The notes under the pieces: model-generated
What the model saw: only the letters and a program-made list of their open reading frames with translations
Told to the model about the DNA's origin: nothing
The model's database searches: none
Source: Alitta virens
Lineage: Eukaryota > Annelida > Polychaeta > Phyllodocida > Nereididae
Assembly: GCA_932294295.1 (NCBI GenBank)
Contig: OW028582.1
Location: 37,249,204 to 37,313,203, forward strand
Length of the DNA: 64,000 bases
Reading direction: 5' to 3'
In this document: positions 11,332 to 22,979 of the stretch, in pieces
How the letters are laid out: each line of letters begins with the position of its first letter
Position numbering within the stretch: position 1 is the first letter of the stretch
Translations under genes and position numbers: made by a program

Positions 11332-12000
11332 GGTTTCAAATAGACGCCGGAGCTAAAGTTTATCCTCCATGAGGATAAACGTGAGAGTTGTAAATGATTT
11401 TTCAGTTTTGACTTCCCCATTCTTTATATTTGTATGATTAAATACTCAGGAAATGTCGAAATAGTTCCCCCAATTACTACAAATTGGGAAATTTTGATGG
11501 CTGACTACAAATTTAGATAGACTATAAGGCAATTAAATTAGTAAGCATGCATTATATAACATAGGGTGTATCGGGTTACCGTGTGTAGGAGGGGTCTATC
11601 TGTGAACTTTATTTCCATTTTATTAGATGTATTAATTAGGCCAATTTTGACTTTATCAGATATACTGCGTGCAGTAGCGGCTTCCGGGTGCACAATGCTA
11701 TCATAATCAGATAATGATCAAAAGTTAATTGCCAATATCAGTTGGTATCTAAGTTGAATTTCCTGAAAATATGGAAACTAAAAAGGTATGTTTAACATTA
11801 TATGCATAGGCGGTTACATATGAGATTTAATGAGACAGAAATGTAAAGAAATAGGGAGAGATAGCAAGAAAGTGTGGCATGCTATTTATTTAATTGTCTA
11901 TTTAATTATAGATAGCTTGCTTGACGTTCTTATTTTGTTATTGTATTGTATTGTATTTAATTGTATTGGGGCTATCGTTTTCAAACTAACATAACCAACT
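11332..12000. other. Non-coding sequence, nothing recognised
   Basis: AT-rich sequence with a short TTGTA-rich stretch near 11940-11966. No gene is supported. Confidence 0.5.
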
Positions 12001-12001
12001 G

Positions 12002-12245
12002 GTAACAGATATAATGATGAGATGATAATGCTTAGAGTCCGCACCATGTTTCATATTTACCCCATGGGTGGGGTATTTTACTTGCCACAGTATAGACACC
12101 AAGTACCCAGGCACCTCTAATTTACATCTCATGCAATGGAAATCCATGCAGCTGGTATGTTTGCTTATGAAAAGTGCCTGGGCTGGGATTCGAATCTGGG
12201 ACCTTCGGAGGAGCTGTCAACTACATTAACCACTAAACCACTGAG
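12002..12245 (-). mobile_element. tRNA-derived SINE, full length, minus strand
   Basis: On the minus strand: head with A box TGGTTTAGTGG, an interior AGCTCCTCCGAAGGTCCCAG and a B box GATTCGAATCCC (12185-12245). The body then has ACTTGGTGTCTATACTGTGG, CACCCATGGGGTAAATATG and TCATCTCATCATTATATCTG. Both promoter boxes are good, so this is one of the younger-looking copies. Confidence 0.75.
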
Positions 12246-12683
12246 TAATTTTACAACTACAAACACTAACAAATAAATATTTATATATATAGTAAATCAT
12301 AGACCTATTTTTAATCCAACATATTATAGCATAATGTTTATTTATAACTGTATGACAGCATTTTACAATGAACGTCCATGGGAATATTTGTGTAAATAAA
12401 AACCACTTACACAAGACAGTGTTTAGAAATACAGAGTTGAGAAATACAGTGTTGTAGGCCTATGTGTGTATACGTTTCTTAGCTAGGTCGTAGGAGTTAT
12501 TCGGGCCAGGGAGAAGGGTACACAAAATATATTACTGGAGTGCACGAAAAAAGTCTTCTGCAATCCTATATTCTTCAGGTAATTCAGAGCAGAAGGTGTA
12601 GGTACTTTTTGGCAGACTATAGAAAGTTTTCGGGTAGTCTGTTTACAATTAGGCCAATATAGCCTCACTCTGGTATATGACAG
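12246..12683. other. Non-coding sequence, nothing recognised
   Basis: Two minus-strand open frames (12226-12414 and 12483-12668) show no recognised motif. The first overlaps the end of the SINE head. Confidence 0.45.
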
Positions 12684-12713
12684 TGACGTCAGTTTCTTTA
12701 CATTGTGACGTCA
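12684..12713. promoter_or_regulatory. Second pair of perfect TGACGTCA octamers
   Basis: TGACGTCA occurs at 12684-12691 and 12706-12713, followed by GTGTATTCCAAATT. The pair at 28852-28910 has a similar TTCCAAATGTATTCC between its octamers, hinting that both belong to one dispersed element. Confidence 0.35.
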
Positions 12714-13524
12714 TGTTTGGTGTATTCCAAATTGCCAATTATAGAACCTTTTAAGTCAAAGGGTCTAATAGCTAGTGGCTGTATACTTAAGTGAGGTTAT
12801 GTCTATGATTAATTTAATTCAATTCAGAGTTTGTTTGATATAATAAATTTGTAATATAGAGGTAGCCTCATGAGCGAGGCTATCCTAAGTTGAGGTTCTT
12901 CGCAGTAGTGAACAGGCCTAAAGTAGATTACCTGAGAAAGAATAATCCTTGAACAGGTCCAATGGGTATTGAAGTCACTACAGGAAAATTATGTCTATAT
13001 CTTGTTTGTTATTATAGAGTTTTGTCATTTTGAGATATATTTTATGTAAATGATGGCAAAACATATTTATATATATCCATGAGTTTGTTATTAATGGCCT
13101 GGGCTGTTATAAAGTCCCAAATATTTTTAATAGCGATATGCAGTTGTTAACCCATCCCTTTGAACAAAACCCATATACTAAGGCCAATGCTGTTATTAAT
13201 TACATCAATGAGACTGAGCTTCCGGTAAGACAAATAAACACTACTTATTCCTGGGATATTCTACTATCGGAGGAGTGGTCAATTGACTACCCTCTGCTAG
13301 TAATACCTGCATTTTCCTTTGGTTTTATCTATGATGCTTAGGTATGTAAAACTGAGCTGACTCGAAACTCGAAGTCAGCATCTTTCAGTATAAAATGATG
13401 CCTCGACTACGCTTGTTTTTTTATGTGTATGAGACTTTGTTGAAAAAGCAGGTATTTTAGGATAGAGCAGGTGTGTTTTATTTCAATTTCCTGTTATGAA
13501 ATTATTGTTGAAATAGTAACACTG
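12714..13524. other. Non-coding sequence, TIR-like remnants
   Basis: Weak GAGGTTATG and GAGGTAGCCTCATGAGCGAG pieces at 12792-12895 resemble ends of the 17-bp/TIR family. The open frame at 13138-13341 has unremarkable composition and no recognised motif. Confidence 0.35.
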
Positions 13525-13526
13525 AA

Positions 13527-13592
13527 GTTTGAATGAATGAATGAATGAATGATAGAATGATAGAATGATAGAATGAATGAATGAATGAATGT
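13527..13592 (+). repeat. (GAAT)n/(GATA) microsatellite
   Basis: GAAT repeats are interrupted by GATAGAAT units. Confidence 0.9.
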
Positions 13593-13597
13593 CAAAG

Positions 13598-13775
13598 CCT
13601 CAATGCTACTGGTCTGAAGCTTAGTCAGCTTATATGAGCAGCTACCACAGGCAGACGTAATGATGAGATGATAAGGCTGCTTGGAGTCCACACCATGTTA
13701 CACATTTACCTCATGGGTAGGGTCTTTTACTTGCCTCAATGAATAAATTCATGATTAACTGGGTATAGACGCCGA
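13598..13775 (-). mobile_element. SINE body, minus strand
   Basis: A clean reverse-complement body: CTGGTCTGAAGCTTAGTCAG, CAGGCAGACGTAATGATGAG, TTGGAGTCCACACCATGTTA and GGGTAGGGTCTTTTACTTGC. The tRNA head is absent; an AATC microsatellite follows instead. Confidence 0.7.
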
Positions 13776-13786
13776 GTATAATAACC

Positions 13787-13855
13787 AATCAATCAATCAG
13801 TCAATCAGTCAATCAATCAGTCAATCAATCAATCATTAAATCAATCAATCAATCC
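13787..13855 (+). repeat. (AATC)n/(AGTC) microsatellite
   Basis: AATC and AGTC tetranucleotide units alternate over about 68 bases. Confidence 0.9.
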
Positions 13856-15484
13856 GTACATTAATTGACTGTATGAGTGTGACTGTAGATACAACTGCAT
13901 ACAGTGCAATGCACTCAAGCAAGTAATCATGCAAGATGCAGGCAACCATGCAATAGTGCCGCTTCCGGTCACGTGACGTCTCTTAAGAGTTCTTAAGTAG
14001 GTCAGTGAACTTCCTTTGAAGTACAATACAAAGAACATGGCAACCAGACATAATAGCTAGTTACAGCTACATGAGTAAAATCGCATGTCACATATTGGAC
14101 AATGTTTAAGATGAAATATCGTGATGTCAGAATCAGTTGTAATGTTTTCATAGAGAGTTTTGCGTTGTCAGAGAGGGTGAGAGCCGGAAGAGGGGTCACT
14201 CTCACTGACACCCCCGTGTAGTTAAAAGTGAATGGCTACACCTACAGACAAAATTTTGGGGTAATTAGAATGATGTCATTAAAATATACACGATAGACAT
14301 TATAGTGTTTCTTTGCCTAGAAAGAATTGAAAAAATCCTTGGTAGCACTTGCTTCTGAAATTATAAATATATAAAATTAGGGCAAATTCCTTACTCATTT
14401 GACCAGTTATAATGATTTTTATTTACTTAAAGACTTAAAAGTTTTATTCATTATAATTGAAAAAATTAATTGACATAAAGGATAATTTTTTTAATTGACA
14501 CAAAGGATAATTTTTGTCTATCTGTGCTCACATTATCTGTCATTCCGTCGTTTGTCTGTCCAACCTTTATGCGTTTCATACAAAAATTATATTGTTTTTA
14601 TTTACCTTTTATGTGTCATGAAAATAATGTTTTATTTAGTTTTTGTGTCATATGATAATAATTATGTTTAACTTAGTTTTTGCAACATAAATTTGAATGC
14701 CATACCATCATATTTCTGTCTGACATGATCAAATATTATTTTGGTCACCAAGTGTATACTATATAATGTAGACATACACAGACCTACACATAATATTTCA
14801 AAGGAAAATTGTAGGGACATTTTACTATATGGTTTTGTGTGGAGAAATTTGTCAATAGCTTTGACCACTGCAAGGCTTCCCACTGGTCAGTGTTATCATA
14901 AAATGCCCTTTGAGTGAAAATTCCCTTTCATATTTATACCATGGGCGTATTCTCAGAGGTAGGTGGGGGGGGGGGGGCAAATATAGACTTTAGCATAGTC
15001 AATATTTTCATTACTTATAACACGACTTTGCTTTGATATTAACACATTTATATATTTTACTTTTCACACGTGTCTCGTAGAAATGTAGCAACTCATGGTT
15101 TTGATTTCAATAACTAAAAAAATCTAATGTCAATGTGTATGAATAACACAGCTGGTGTCTAAAACCATGGTTCTTAAAAAATAATTTTGTGACAATCAGA
15201 AATTAGACAGTGCTGGATAAAACGCATAACATGTATAATATTTTCACTTTTTATTAAAGGTTTTTTTCGGCCTTTGTTGTGATTATTTCTTACATCTGTG
15301 AGTAAATTTCTCCTGACACTAAATACTACGGACAAGGTGTACATATCTATAGTATACATTTTTTGTTTGTTTTTGTTTCAAAAGTCAAATAAAGTGTATT
15401 TTTTTTAATCAATGAATTTCAAAAATATCACTGTCCATCATTTGAAGGCCTCAAAGCAAAACTATAATCTATGTGTGTACTATA
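13856..15484. other. Non-coding sequence, nothing recognised
   Basis: No gene is supported. A run of about 12 G residues lies near 14965-14977. Several minus-strand open frames (13841-14038, 14002-14211, 14668-14883) have no recognised motif. Confidence 0.5.
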
Positions 15485-15562
15485 GGGTACCTTGATGATA
15501 GTGTCTATGCAGAGGCGAGTAAATGCTCCACCCATGGAGTATATGTGCACTGTAATACAACC
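15485..15562 (+). mobile_element. SINE body fragment
   Basis: TGTCTATGCAGAGGCGAGTA, then CCACCCATGGAGTATATGTG, matches the middle of the SINE. Head and tail are missing. Confidence 0.55.
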
Positions 15563-15828
15563 TAGTTGTGATTTTGTTGATTTGGTCAATGGCCTACTAC
15601 TGGGACACTATCTAAATTCAGCAAACTAGCACCCTGTCCAATGATTTTCCTATTCAAGAAGATCACACACATTTCTCCGGCCATTCATACAAATCTCACA
15701 CATTGAAATTGTGATATAACCGCCTAAATACAGGGAAGCTCTTTTCTTATATAAGTGGAATGGATATTATGTTCATATTTGCACGAGATGCGTGGGGCTA
15801 GTGTATTCATTGTAAAAGTTTACACATA
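15563..15828. other. Non-coding sequence, nothing recognised
   Basis: No gene or repeat is recognised. Confidence 0.45.
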
Positions 15829-16430
15829 CAGAGGAATCAAACTTAAAGATCACCTCACTATGAGGGCCACCTCACTATTAAGACCACCTCACTATTAAGG
15901 CCACCTCACTATTAAGGCCACTTCACTATTAAGGTCACCTTACTATTAAGGCCACTTCACTATTAAGGTCACCTCACTAATTAAGACCACCTCACTATAC
16001 CACCTCACTATTAAGACTACCTCACTATTTAGACAACCTCACTATTAAGATCACCTCACCATTAAGACTACTTCACTATTTAGACCACCTCACCAGTAAG
16101 ACCAACTCACTATTTAGACCACCTAAATATTAAGACCACCTCACCATTAAGACTACCTCACTATTAAGACCAACTCACTATTAAGTCCACCTCACTATTA
16201 AGTCCACCTCACCATTAAGACCACCTCACTATTAAAGCCACCTCACTATTAAGACCACCTTACCATTAAGACCACCCCGCCATTACGACCACCTTGCCAT
16301 TACGACCACCTTGCCATTACGACCACCTCACTATTAAGATCACCTCGCCATTACAACAACCCATTTTGGGCCGAATGTATTCTTACCATTGAACTTTACC
16401 TCTTTATTAAGACCACCTCACTAGTAAGAT
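15829..16430 (+). repeat. 17-bp minisatellite array, + orientation
   Basis: About 30 units of the ATTAAGACCACCTCACT type run head to tail over roughly 0.6 kb, with variants (GGCC for GACC, TTTA for TTAA, CCTTGCCATTACGACC). The left edge, TACAGAGGAATCAAACTTAA, resembles the TIR terminus of this family. There is no matching right terminus, so the element looks truncated. Confidence 0.85.
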
Positions 16431-17519
16431 TAAGTTATTTGGTTGGCAAAGGTTGTCCGACTGTCTTATGGGTAAATATTTGGGCAATAAAGTTCAACCA
16501 TCTAGCTACCATGAAGTACTTGATTGCCAAATACCGGTAATTCGGAACTTCATTTACAACCTCTGCTTTGCCGAGATTACCTAACCAAATGAATCGATCG
16601 ACCGTTTGTTTGGTTGTAATTGGTTCATATCGACCAATAAACGTATCAATTGCATAATGTCATCTGAAGATTTTGTGCAACAGAAAAAAAATTATTTTAT
16701 TTTATTTCTAGTGTCTAGATTATTACAAGATAGAGGAGAGGCAAACTGACATTTCCAAGATCCTCAACTGTTTGAATTTTTATGTTTGCCATGTCAAAAG
16801 TGGTAAATAAGGGTCTTAAAATTTGTTTCCATGGCAACAAGTCCCTTTCTTGTTAAACCCAATATTAAAATCACTTTTTTCCTCTAATTTTGGCAATACA
16901 ACTGAAAAATATTTGGCCTATTGTTATACCCAGGAAATCAAAACTTCCCACTCTTTCTAGTCTATCACCATCTATTTATAACTGTATGTCTAGAATGTAT
17001 TTATTTTTGGTGTGAAAGATCATGTATTTAGTTTTTGAGACATTGAGAGACAGCTTATTTACCTTTAACCAATTACTGATGTGTCATCTGCGTACATGAT
17101 GAATTTGAACATATTTGTGGATCTGTTAAAGTCATTCACACAGATTCCCACCATGGCCTAATTTCTTTGTTCGCTTGTGTTAATTATGATAGAACTTCCG
17201 GTGATTGTTACTTCCTGTTCCGGTGACGTCATAATCGATCTGCCACTATTTGGCCATTTTACGACACCCTCTTAAAACAAAGAAGACATGAAAAGCATTA
17301 CATAAGAATGAACGAATGAAGAAATGAATGAAGCCATATAGTTTGTATAAATTCATCTGACAATATAACATGACTAAATTTATGTTGTTGAATTAAATCG
17401 GTTAAATATCGTCAACAGATATGTTATAGTTATAATCTGCACTTCTTGAGACAGGACAATGCTTGACAAGGTCCCCCTATAACAAATAACATATATATTC
17501 AGCTTTTCTAAATTTCTGT
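16431..17519. other. Non-coding sequence, one TGACGTCA
   Basis: A single TGACGTCA is at 17224-17231 within CTTCCTGTTCCGGTGACGTC. Nothing else is recognised. Confidence 0.5.
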
Positions 17520-17760
17520 CACTCATTGCATATGTCTATGTGTTTCTCACTTTGTATGTCTTGGTGTCTTTTCGTCTTTGTTTGTCTGTCTTGCTCATAT
17601 TCATCTATCTCTACAGATATTTGTCTGTCCCTGGATATCTTGCTGTCTGTCCTACACTTCTTTGCATTTGTCTGTCTTTCTCTGTCTACCTTTGATACCT
17701 GGCTGTCTGACTGTCTGTCTGTCCATTCCTCTGCACCTCCCCTATCCCGCTGTCTCTTAT
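17520..17760 (+). repeat. TGTCT-rich pyrimidine stretch
   Basis: Irregular TGTCT/CTGTCTGTC low-complexity sequence. Open frames at 17526-17822 and 17578-17814 are Cys/Leu/Ser-rich shadows of it, not genes. Confidence 0.7.
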
Positions 17761-17927
17761 TCTCCGATTATGTTTGTTATTTTCATGAAACAAAAGATCA
17801 ATTTACACGTCTAGCCAAATGAGTATCAGGTGAATGACCTTTGTGTGGTTTTCATTTTTCAACTCCATTAAAAATTGAAAAAATCGATCATATTCGGAGG
17901 CATCATGAAGTTTATATGTATAGATAT

Positions 17928-18145
17928 TGACATTGAAACCTCGCTATTAAGACTGCTCTTAATAATCCAGTGGTCTTAATAGTAAGGTGAATACAGTAGA
18001 TCCAATTTATATAACCTCTCTAGTGAGATCATAATTTTTTCAAATTAAACCATCCTTACCTATGTATTTACCTCAATATTAAGACCACCTCACCATAAAG
18101 ACCAAATTTGAACCAAAGGTGGTCTTAATGGTGAAGTCTCACTGG
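17928..18145. mobile_element. Pogo/Tigger-like MITE copy, diverged
   Basis: The left end is ATTGAAACCTCGCTATTAAG and the right end is GGTCTTAATGGTGAAGTCTC followed by ACTGG. Facing motifs inside (GTGGTCTTAATAGTAAGG, CTCAATATTAAGACCACC) suggest a nested or rearranged pair. Confidence 0.5.
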
Positions 18146-18174
18146 ACAAGGGTAGGCATACAGTTGTACCCAGA

Positions 18175-18572
18175 TATTGGTCTTTATAGCGAGGTGGTCT
18201 TAATAGTGAGGTGGTCTTAATAGTGAGGTGGACTTAATAGTGAGATGGACTTAATAGTGAGGTGGTCTTAATAGTGAGGTGGTTTTAATAGTGAGGTGGA
18301 CTTAATAGTGAGGTGGTCTTAATAGTGAGGTGGTCTTAATAGTGAGGTGGACTTAATAGTGAGGTGGACTCAATAGTGAGGTGGACTCAATAGTGAGGTG
18401 GTCTTAATAGTGAGGTGGTCTTAATAGTGAGGTGGACTTAATAGTGAGGTGGTCTTAATAGTGAGGTGGACTTAATAGTGAGGTGGTCTTAATAGTGAGG
18501 TGGTCTTAATAGTGAGGTTGTCTATTAGTGAGGTGGTCTTAATAGTGAGTCTATTAGTGAAGTTTCGCAGCA
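18175..18572 (-). repeat. 17-bp minisatellite array, minus orientation
   Basis: About 23 units read GGTGGTCTTAATAGTGA on the + strand, the reverse complement of the arrays at 15829 and 35605. The units are unusually uniform (mainly GGTC/GGAC and TTAA/TCAA changes), suggesting recent amplification. It ends in GTGAAGTTTCGCAG, a degenerate family terminus. Confidence 0.85.
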
Positions 18573-19504
18573 TATAAATTTGCTGCATGAATGTAACATT
18601 TCACACAGACTAGGTGTGGAAAACAAACACATGATTTGACACATCAAACTTGATATTAACTGTAATTAAAACATAATCATTTCGTAGTAAATACATTAAA
18701 TCCCATGTGTGTTTCGAATAAGGCTTTATATTAATATCTTACACGTTTCCATGAACATGTTAATGTATCAAATAACATTTCATAGTAAAAGTCTCCTATA
18801 TATGTATTAGTTTATTTTATTTGTTTTACAACAAATTGTGAAATAGCCAGACATGTCTAGACGTGAAATTATTTGTTTACACGGTGATCGTGCTTATGGA
18901 AATAAAATATGTTATTATATTATATATTACACGACTGTATTGCACGGTACATTTATGGTGGAGGAATAGGCATTTCATAAGTATAAACAAATTCCTGAAT
19001 AAAGGACAATTGCGTAACAGGCAATCCCAATTGCGTGTCTAATAGGTAAACAACATTTTTCATTTAAGTTGATAACTTGATGTTCAAAAAAGAAAATTTA
19101 ATTTTGTTTACTACTTAAATGACAAAGTAATGATTAAAATATTAAAAAAAAATAATGCATGGATAAAATCATTGAATAAAATAGGCTCTGCCAAGTTAAT
19201 ATCAAGGATTATTGTGGTAGCTGTAAAAAAAATTAAAAGAAATATAGGTGTTTATTTGTAAAAACATGTATTTTGTAAAAATTTAAAGAAAAAAGCAATA
19301 CGAAAATATTACTGCTTTAGGTTCTAACTAGATCAAGGTTGCAAAGGCTTATTCACTCTGGTGTATAAAACCAGCCCTCTTTTCTTAAGTAATATGAAAT
19401 GCCATATAATATAACAATTACTGCATAGTGTCTCGTGCAATATGTGTTTTTACGGAACTGAGACACTCGGTGCCATAAAAACACATATTATATTTAATAT
19501 CGTG
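18573..19504. other. Very AT-rich sequence, nothing recognised
   Basis: No gene is supported. Short A-runs occur near 19144-19155 and 19225-19300. Confidence 0.5.
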
Positions 19505-19592
19505 CAATATGCCAGAGGCAGACACAATGATGAGAGGATAAATTATGTCTGAAGATAATTAACTGTAATCAGGGTGGGACCTTCCATCAATT
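19505..19592 (-). mobile_element. SINE body fragment, minus strand
   Basis: ATGCCAGAGGCAGACACAAT, then GATGAGAGGATAA and CAGGGTGGGACCTTCC, fits a decayed reverse-complement body. Confidence 0.45.
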
Positions 19593-20255
19593 GCTTCATT
19601 AACAGCAGTTTAGGGCTTTGTTGTATAGTAATTGTAATTCTGTTATAAATGTGCTCTGATTATACTGTATTTACACGAAGTGGATTTTCACGGAAGGTTC
19701 TCAGTATTTCCACCAGGTGGCTACAACAGAATACTGCAATTCTATTGGCTGAAAAAGTTTGTGCCCTTGACTCTGATTAGCTGAAGCAAAGTGAATCTTA
19801 GCAGCAGTATTTTAAGTAGATTTGAATCTATGTTTGACATCTTATCATTTAGTTGATTTATATTATTTCCCAGAGAAAGTTATATTTATGGAATCAGTTA
19901 GGTATGACCTACTGTGTCTGAAAAGCAAAATGAGCAATAAGAGGAGAGGAAAGACTTATGTCTTGCTGAATTCAGAGCTTCTGAGTGAAAATACTCTATT
20001 CCATCAGTATTTTGCAGTAGTGGAAGCCCAAATGCACGAGGAATGCTCCGTAGAGTAGGATTCTGCCTCTCATCAGCTGATGGGGTGTCTGTTAGGTGGT
20101 TGTGCCAGTCTCCTGCATCCAGCAACATTACATAACTCCATCTTACCCCATTCTTGCCCTGCTTCACAACCCTCCACCATGCATGCTATGCAACTCAGGG
20201 TAGATGGTAGGTTGGGAGTTTGAATGGGTTACTTTGTAATATATATGTCAATAAA
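19593..20255. other. Non-coding sequence, nothing certain
   Basis: Opposed open frames at 19822-20058 (+) and 19898-20167 (-) have normal amino-acid mixtures, but no recognised domain and no clear splice signals. I do not call them genes. Confidence 0.4.
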
Positions 20256-20259
20256 ATTC

Positions 20260-20269
20260 ATCTCTCTAC

Positions 20270-20300
<31 letters not shown>
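20260..20300 (+). repeat. (CTAT)n microsatellite
   Basis: Ten or so CTAT units. The preceding GTCAATAAAATTCATC looks like a SINE or LINE 3' tail. Confidence 0.9.
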
Positions 20301-20324
20301 CAGCTCAATTACTACTTATATTAT

Positions 20325-20368
20325 GTAGTCCTATTAACGAGGTGGTCGTTAATATGGAGTTCTGTTAC
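20325..20368. repeat. TIR-family fragment
   Basis: TCCTATTAACGAGGTGGTCG, then TTAATATGGAGTTCTGTTACACTG, resembles a right end of the 17-bp/TIR family. Confidence 0.4.
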
Positions 20369-20404
20369 ACTGCAATTATATATAGAGATTATTGAGAAGT
20401 TAAA

Positions 20405-20585
20405 TTAGAGGTGCCTTGAACTCAGTGTCTATGTTGAGGCAAGTAAAAAAAACCCACCCATGGGGTAAAGATGTAACATGCTGTTGAAGCCAAGCAGCCT
20501 TATCAACTCATCACTACGTCTGCCTCTGTTTACTGGTCATGTAAGCTGGCTCAGATCCGTAGCATTAAGATATTGAGTCATTGTG
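20405..20585 (+). mobile_element. SINE body, + strand
   Basis: AACTCAGTGTCTATGTTGAG, CCACCCATGGGGTAAAGATG, AAGCAGCCTTATCAACTCAT, then CACTACGTCTGCCTCTG and a GTAGCATTAAGATATTGAG tail. The tRNA head is missing. Confidence 0.65.
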
Positions 20586-22340
20586 GCCATATTGGATGCA
20601 ATTTACTAATTAAATTCAGGTAAAAAAGAAGTAATGTTAAAGTAACATAAATTTAGGACATATTAGAGTTACCTAATGCTAGTGGAAGACAGTAAAAGTA
20701 AATTTAGGGGCTGAGCAATTTTACTACCCTACTCTGACTGGTAAGGGGTGAGGGGGGGGGGGGCTAGACCCTCCAGTCTGAGGGGGAGGGGGCTGCAAGC
20801 TGCATAGTCTGGAGTTTTTGGAGAGTAACCTGTAGTTGGGATGGGTGCCAAAGTTGCTGCTGCTGCAGCAGCCACTGCAACCTGTAGGAGGGGAACTGCT
20901 CATCATTTAGGTCAAAACTTCACTTGATGTTGTGAGTATGTAGTGTGCAGCAGTGTACAGCAGCCCATCTCTAGTTTTACTTTCATCAACATTTAGTGCT
21001 ATCATTATATACATCATACTCACACCATACACTATCCGGTGATACTAGCAGCTGTATATGTTGATGGTTATACACACATTCATTGTGACATATCACAGGC
21101 TTCGTCTGTTCATTTATTTCCATTCATTCTTCCATTGATTCATAGACTACAGGACATGCACATGGTTTGATACTATTACAAGATCCATGACAGGAATACA
21201 CAATAATATTTGATACACGCAGAGATCAAACAAGCATACTAGCACTGTTAAACACGGATTCTGAACAATTTGTAAACATCCAAGGACCTATACATGGTAT
21301 ACTTAGTCTGGCTTTTCCATGTGAGTTGGTGGGTGTCAAATTGAAATTATATTGTGAAATAATTGGATTGATTATCGTTTAATCATTCAATGAGTATGCA
21401 TTTCGTGTAAAATGTTTGACATGAGTTCGGAATTACGTACACACTGGAATATGATTATATATAATATACATAAATATATTACATGATATTGATGTCTAAT
21501 TTGTGTGGATAATGCCATTGATATAATTAAGACAAATACTATAATTATTCTGTTTTTTATTGGTGTATTTATGTTTTATATTAAAATGTATAACTACTTT
21601 ATTTATAATATTGATATTTGGCAAAATACTATATCACACTTTGCATTAATTTAACTATGATCCTACATATTTTTTCTCAAAATTTAATTAATATGAAACA
21701 TGTAATTTAAACTTTAGGACTAACCCAAAAATGTTAGTTTTACTCTAACATTCCACAATAATTTGGTGTTTGAGTAAAACATTTTATTTTTAGTCTAAAA
21801 AGACCTTCTTTGTAGGTAATATTGCTCTTCGCCTTAAGGAAATATTAACTTTTAACTTAAAAAACATACTTTCCAATTTATTATGAAGTGCCAAGCCTTC
21901 GGGGTTTAAAGCAGACTTTTCTTTAAAGCCTTAAGTTTAAAATGAACAATAACCTACTATTTTTTTAACTTTTATATATTTTGCAATTTTCACAGGTATT
22001 TTAGTAATTTTACATCATTTTTGAAGGCTGATTGCTGATTAATGCTGAAATTATTCATCTTCACAAATTTTGGAATTTTTGACATGAGGAAACCTCACAT
22101 AAGTGGAATGGGTTCATAGTCTGATCTAAAAATCCTTATTGCTCTAATTGCAGTATAGGAAATAATTAACATCATTAACATTTTGAACATGTCATATTTA
22201 ATGAAGTTATTTTAAGTCTCTCTCAAAATACAATTACACGAAATACGTTGATAACATTTTTGGCTCTGATAACAAATATATTTTCATAACTTGTGTGTTA
22301 AATGGCCAGTGCTATCCTTAACTCAAAATGGCCACTTAAG
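20586..22340. other. Non-coding sequence with G-rich patch
   Basis: About 20735-20800 is G-rich (a run of about 13 G within AGGGG repeats), followed by CTGCTGCTGCAGCAGCC. The rest, especially 21360-22300, is very AT-rich. The minus-strand frame at 20724-20906 is a Pro-rich shadow of the G-rich patch. Confidence 0.5.
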
Positions 22341-22342
22341 AC

Positions 22343-22448
22343 GGGGGTGGCTGTTGGAGCCGGGAGTGGCTGTTGGACCTGGGGGTGGGTGTTGGAGCCG
22401 GGGTTGGTTGTTGGAGCTGGGGATGGCTGTTGGAGCCGGGGGTGGCTG
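22343..22448 (+). repeat. 19-bp G-rich minisatellite, about 5.5 units
   Basis: Units of about GGGGTGGCTGTTGGAGCCG recur with an exact 19-base period (GGCTGTTGGA at 22349 and 22368, and so on). Each unit holds a G3-G5 run plus further GG pairs. It lies in the intron about 0.5 kb before the ataxin-1 exon. Confidence 0.85.
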
Positions 22449-22594
22449 AAATTTGTTGGCGATTTGCTTAATTTGAGCTAATATTTTGTAGTGCAATTAA
22501 AGAACTGATAACCACACCACACAGTACTTCACTGACTAAAAATAAAAGGCATTTGATAGAGCCTGTGTACTTCCGTTGCAATATTTAATTAGTA

Positions 22595-22746
22595 CATGGC
22601 CAAATGTGCCACATGCATTTTTCCATGGGAAGGATTAATGCATGGAAAACGCATGGTTTTTAGCTAATTATAATGAGGCAAAAACCATGCCTTTTCCATG
22701 CGTCCATCCAAAAGCATGAAAAACGCACGCGGCACATTTGGCCATG
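22595..22746. mobile_element. Palindromic TA-flanked MITE, copy 1
   Basis: The left end CATGGCCAAATGTGCCAC and the right end, its reverse complement (GGCACATTTGGCCATG), flank inner arms with CATGGAAAACGCATGG facing CCTTTTCCATGCG around an AATTATAATGAGG loop. TA precedes the left end at 22593-22594; the right flank is CA. The whole 152 bp could fold into one long hairpin. Three more copies are in the window. Confidence 0.8.
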
Positions 22747-22977
22747 CAAAGTAATGAATAGCCCTGATGGGCATTAATCACTTATTTTATAAAGGATATC
22801 AGAGAATCTGTACCTGTTGTTAACTTACCTTTAAATAAGACAAATTTCTTATCCAGGATGGTAATGAATATTACTTGACATATAGCTATTTATGGAAGTT
22901 TTCAATTATTAGATCTGACTGTGTCATTGGTGCTGATGTGATGACTTTGCTTAATTGCCGTTTCTTGTTGTACTTGC

Positions 22978-22979
22978 AG
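22978..22979 (+). other. ATXN1: Splice acceptor of the ataxin-1 exon
   Basis: A pyrimidine-rich TTTCTTGTTGTACTTGCAG ends at 22979. The frame is closed just upstream by TAA at 22952-22954, with no ATG between, so the exon must be joined to an upstream exon. The exon starts with two bases of a split codon (phase 1). Confidence 0.85.
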
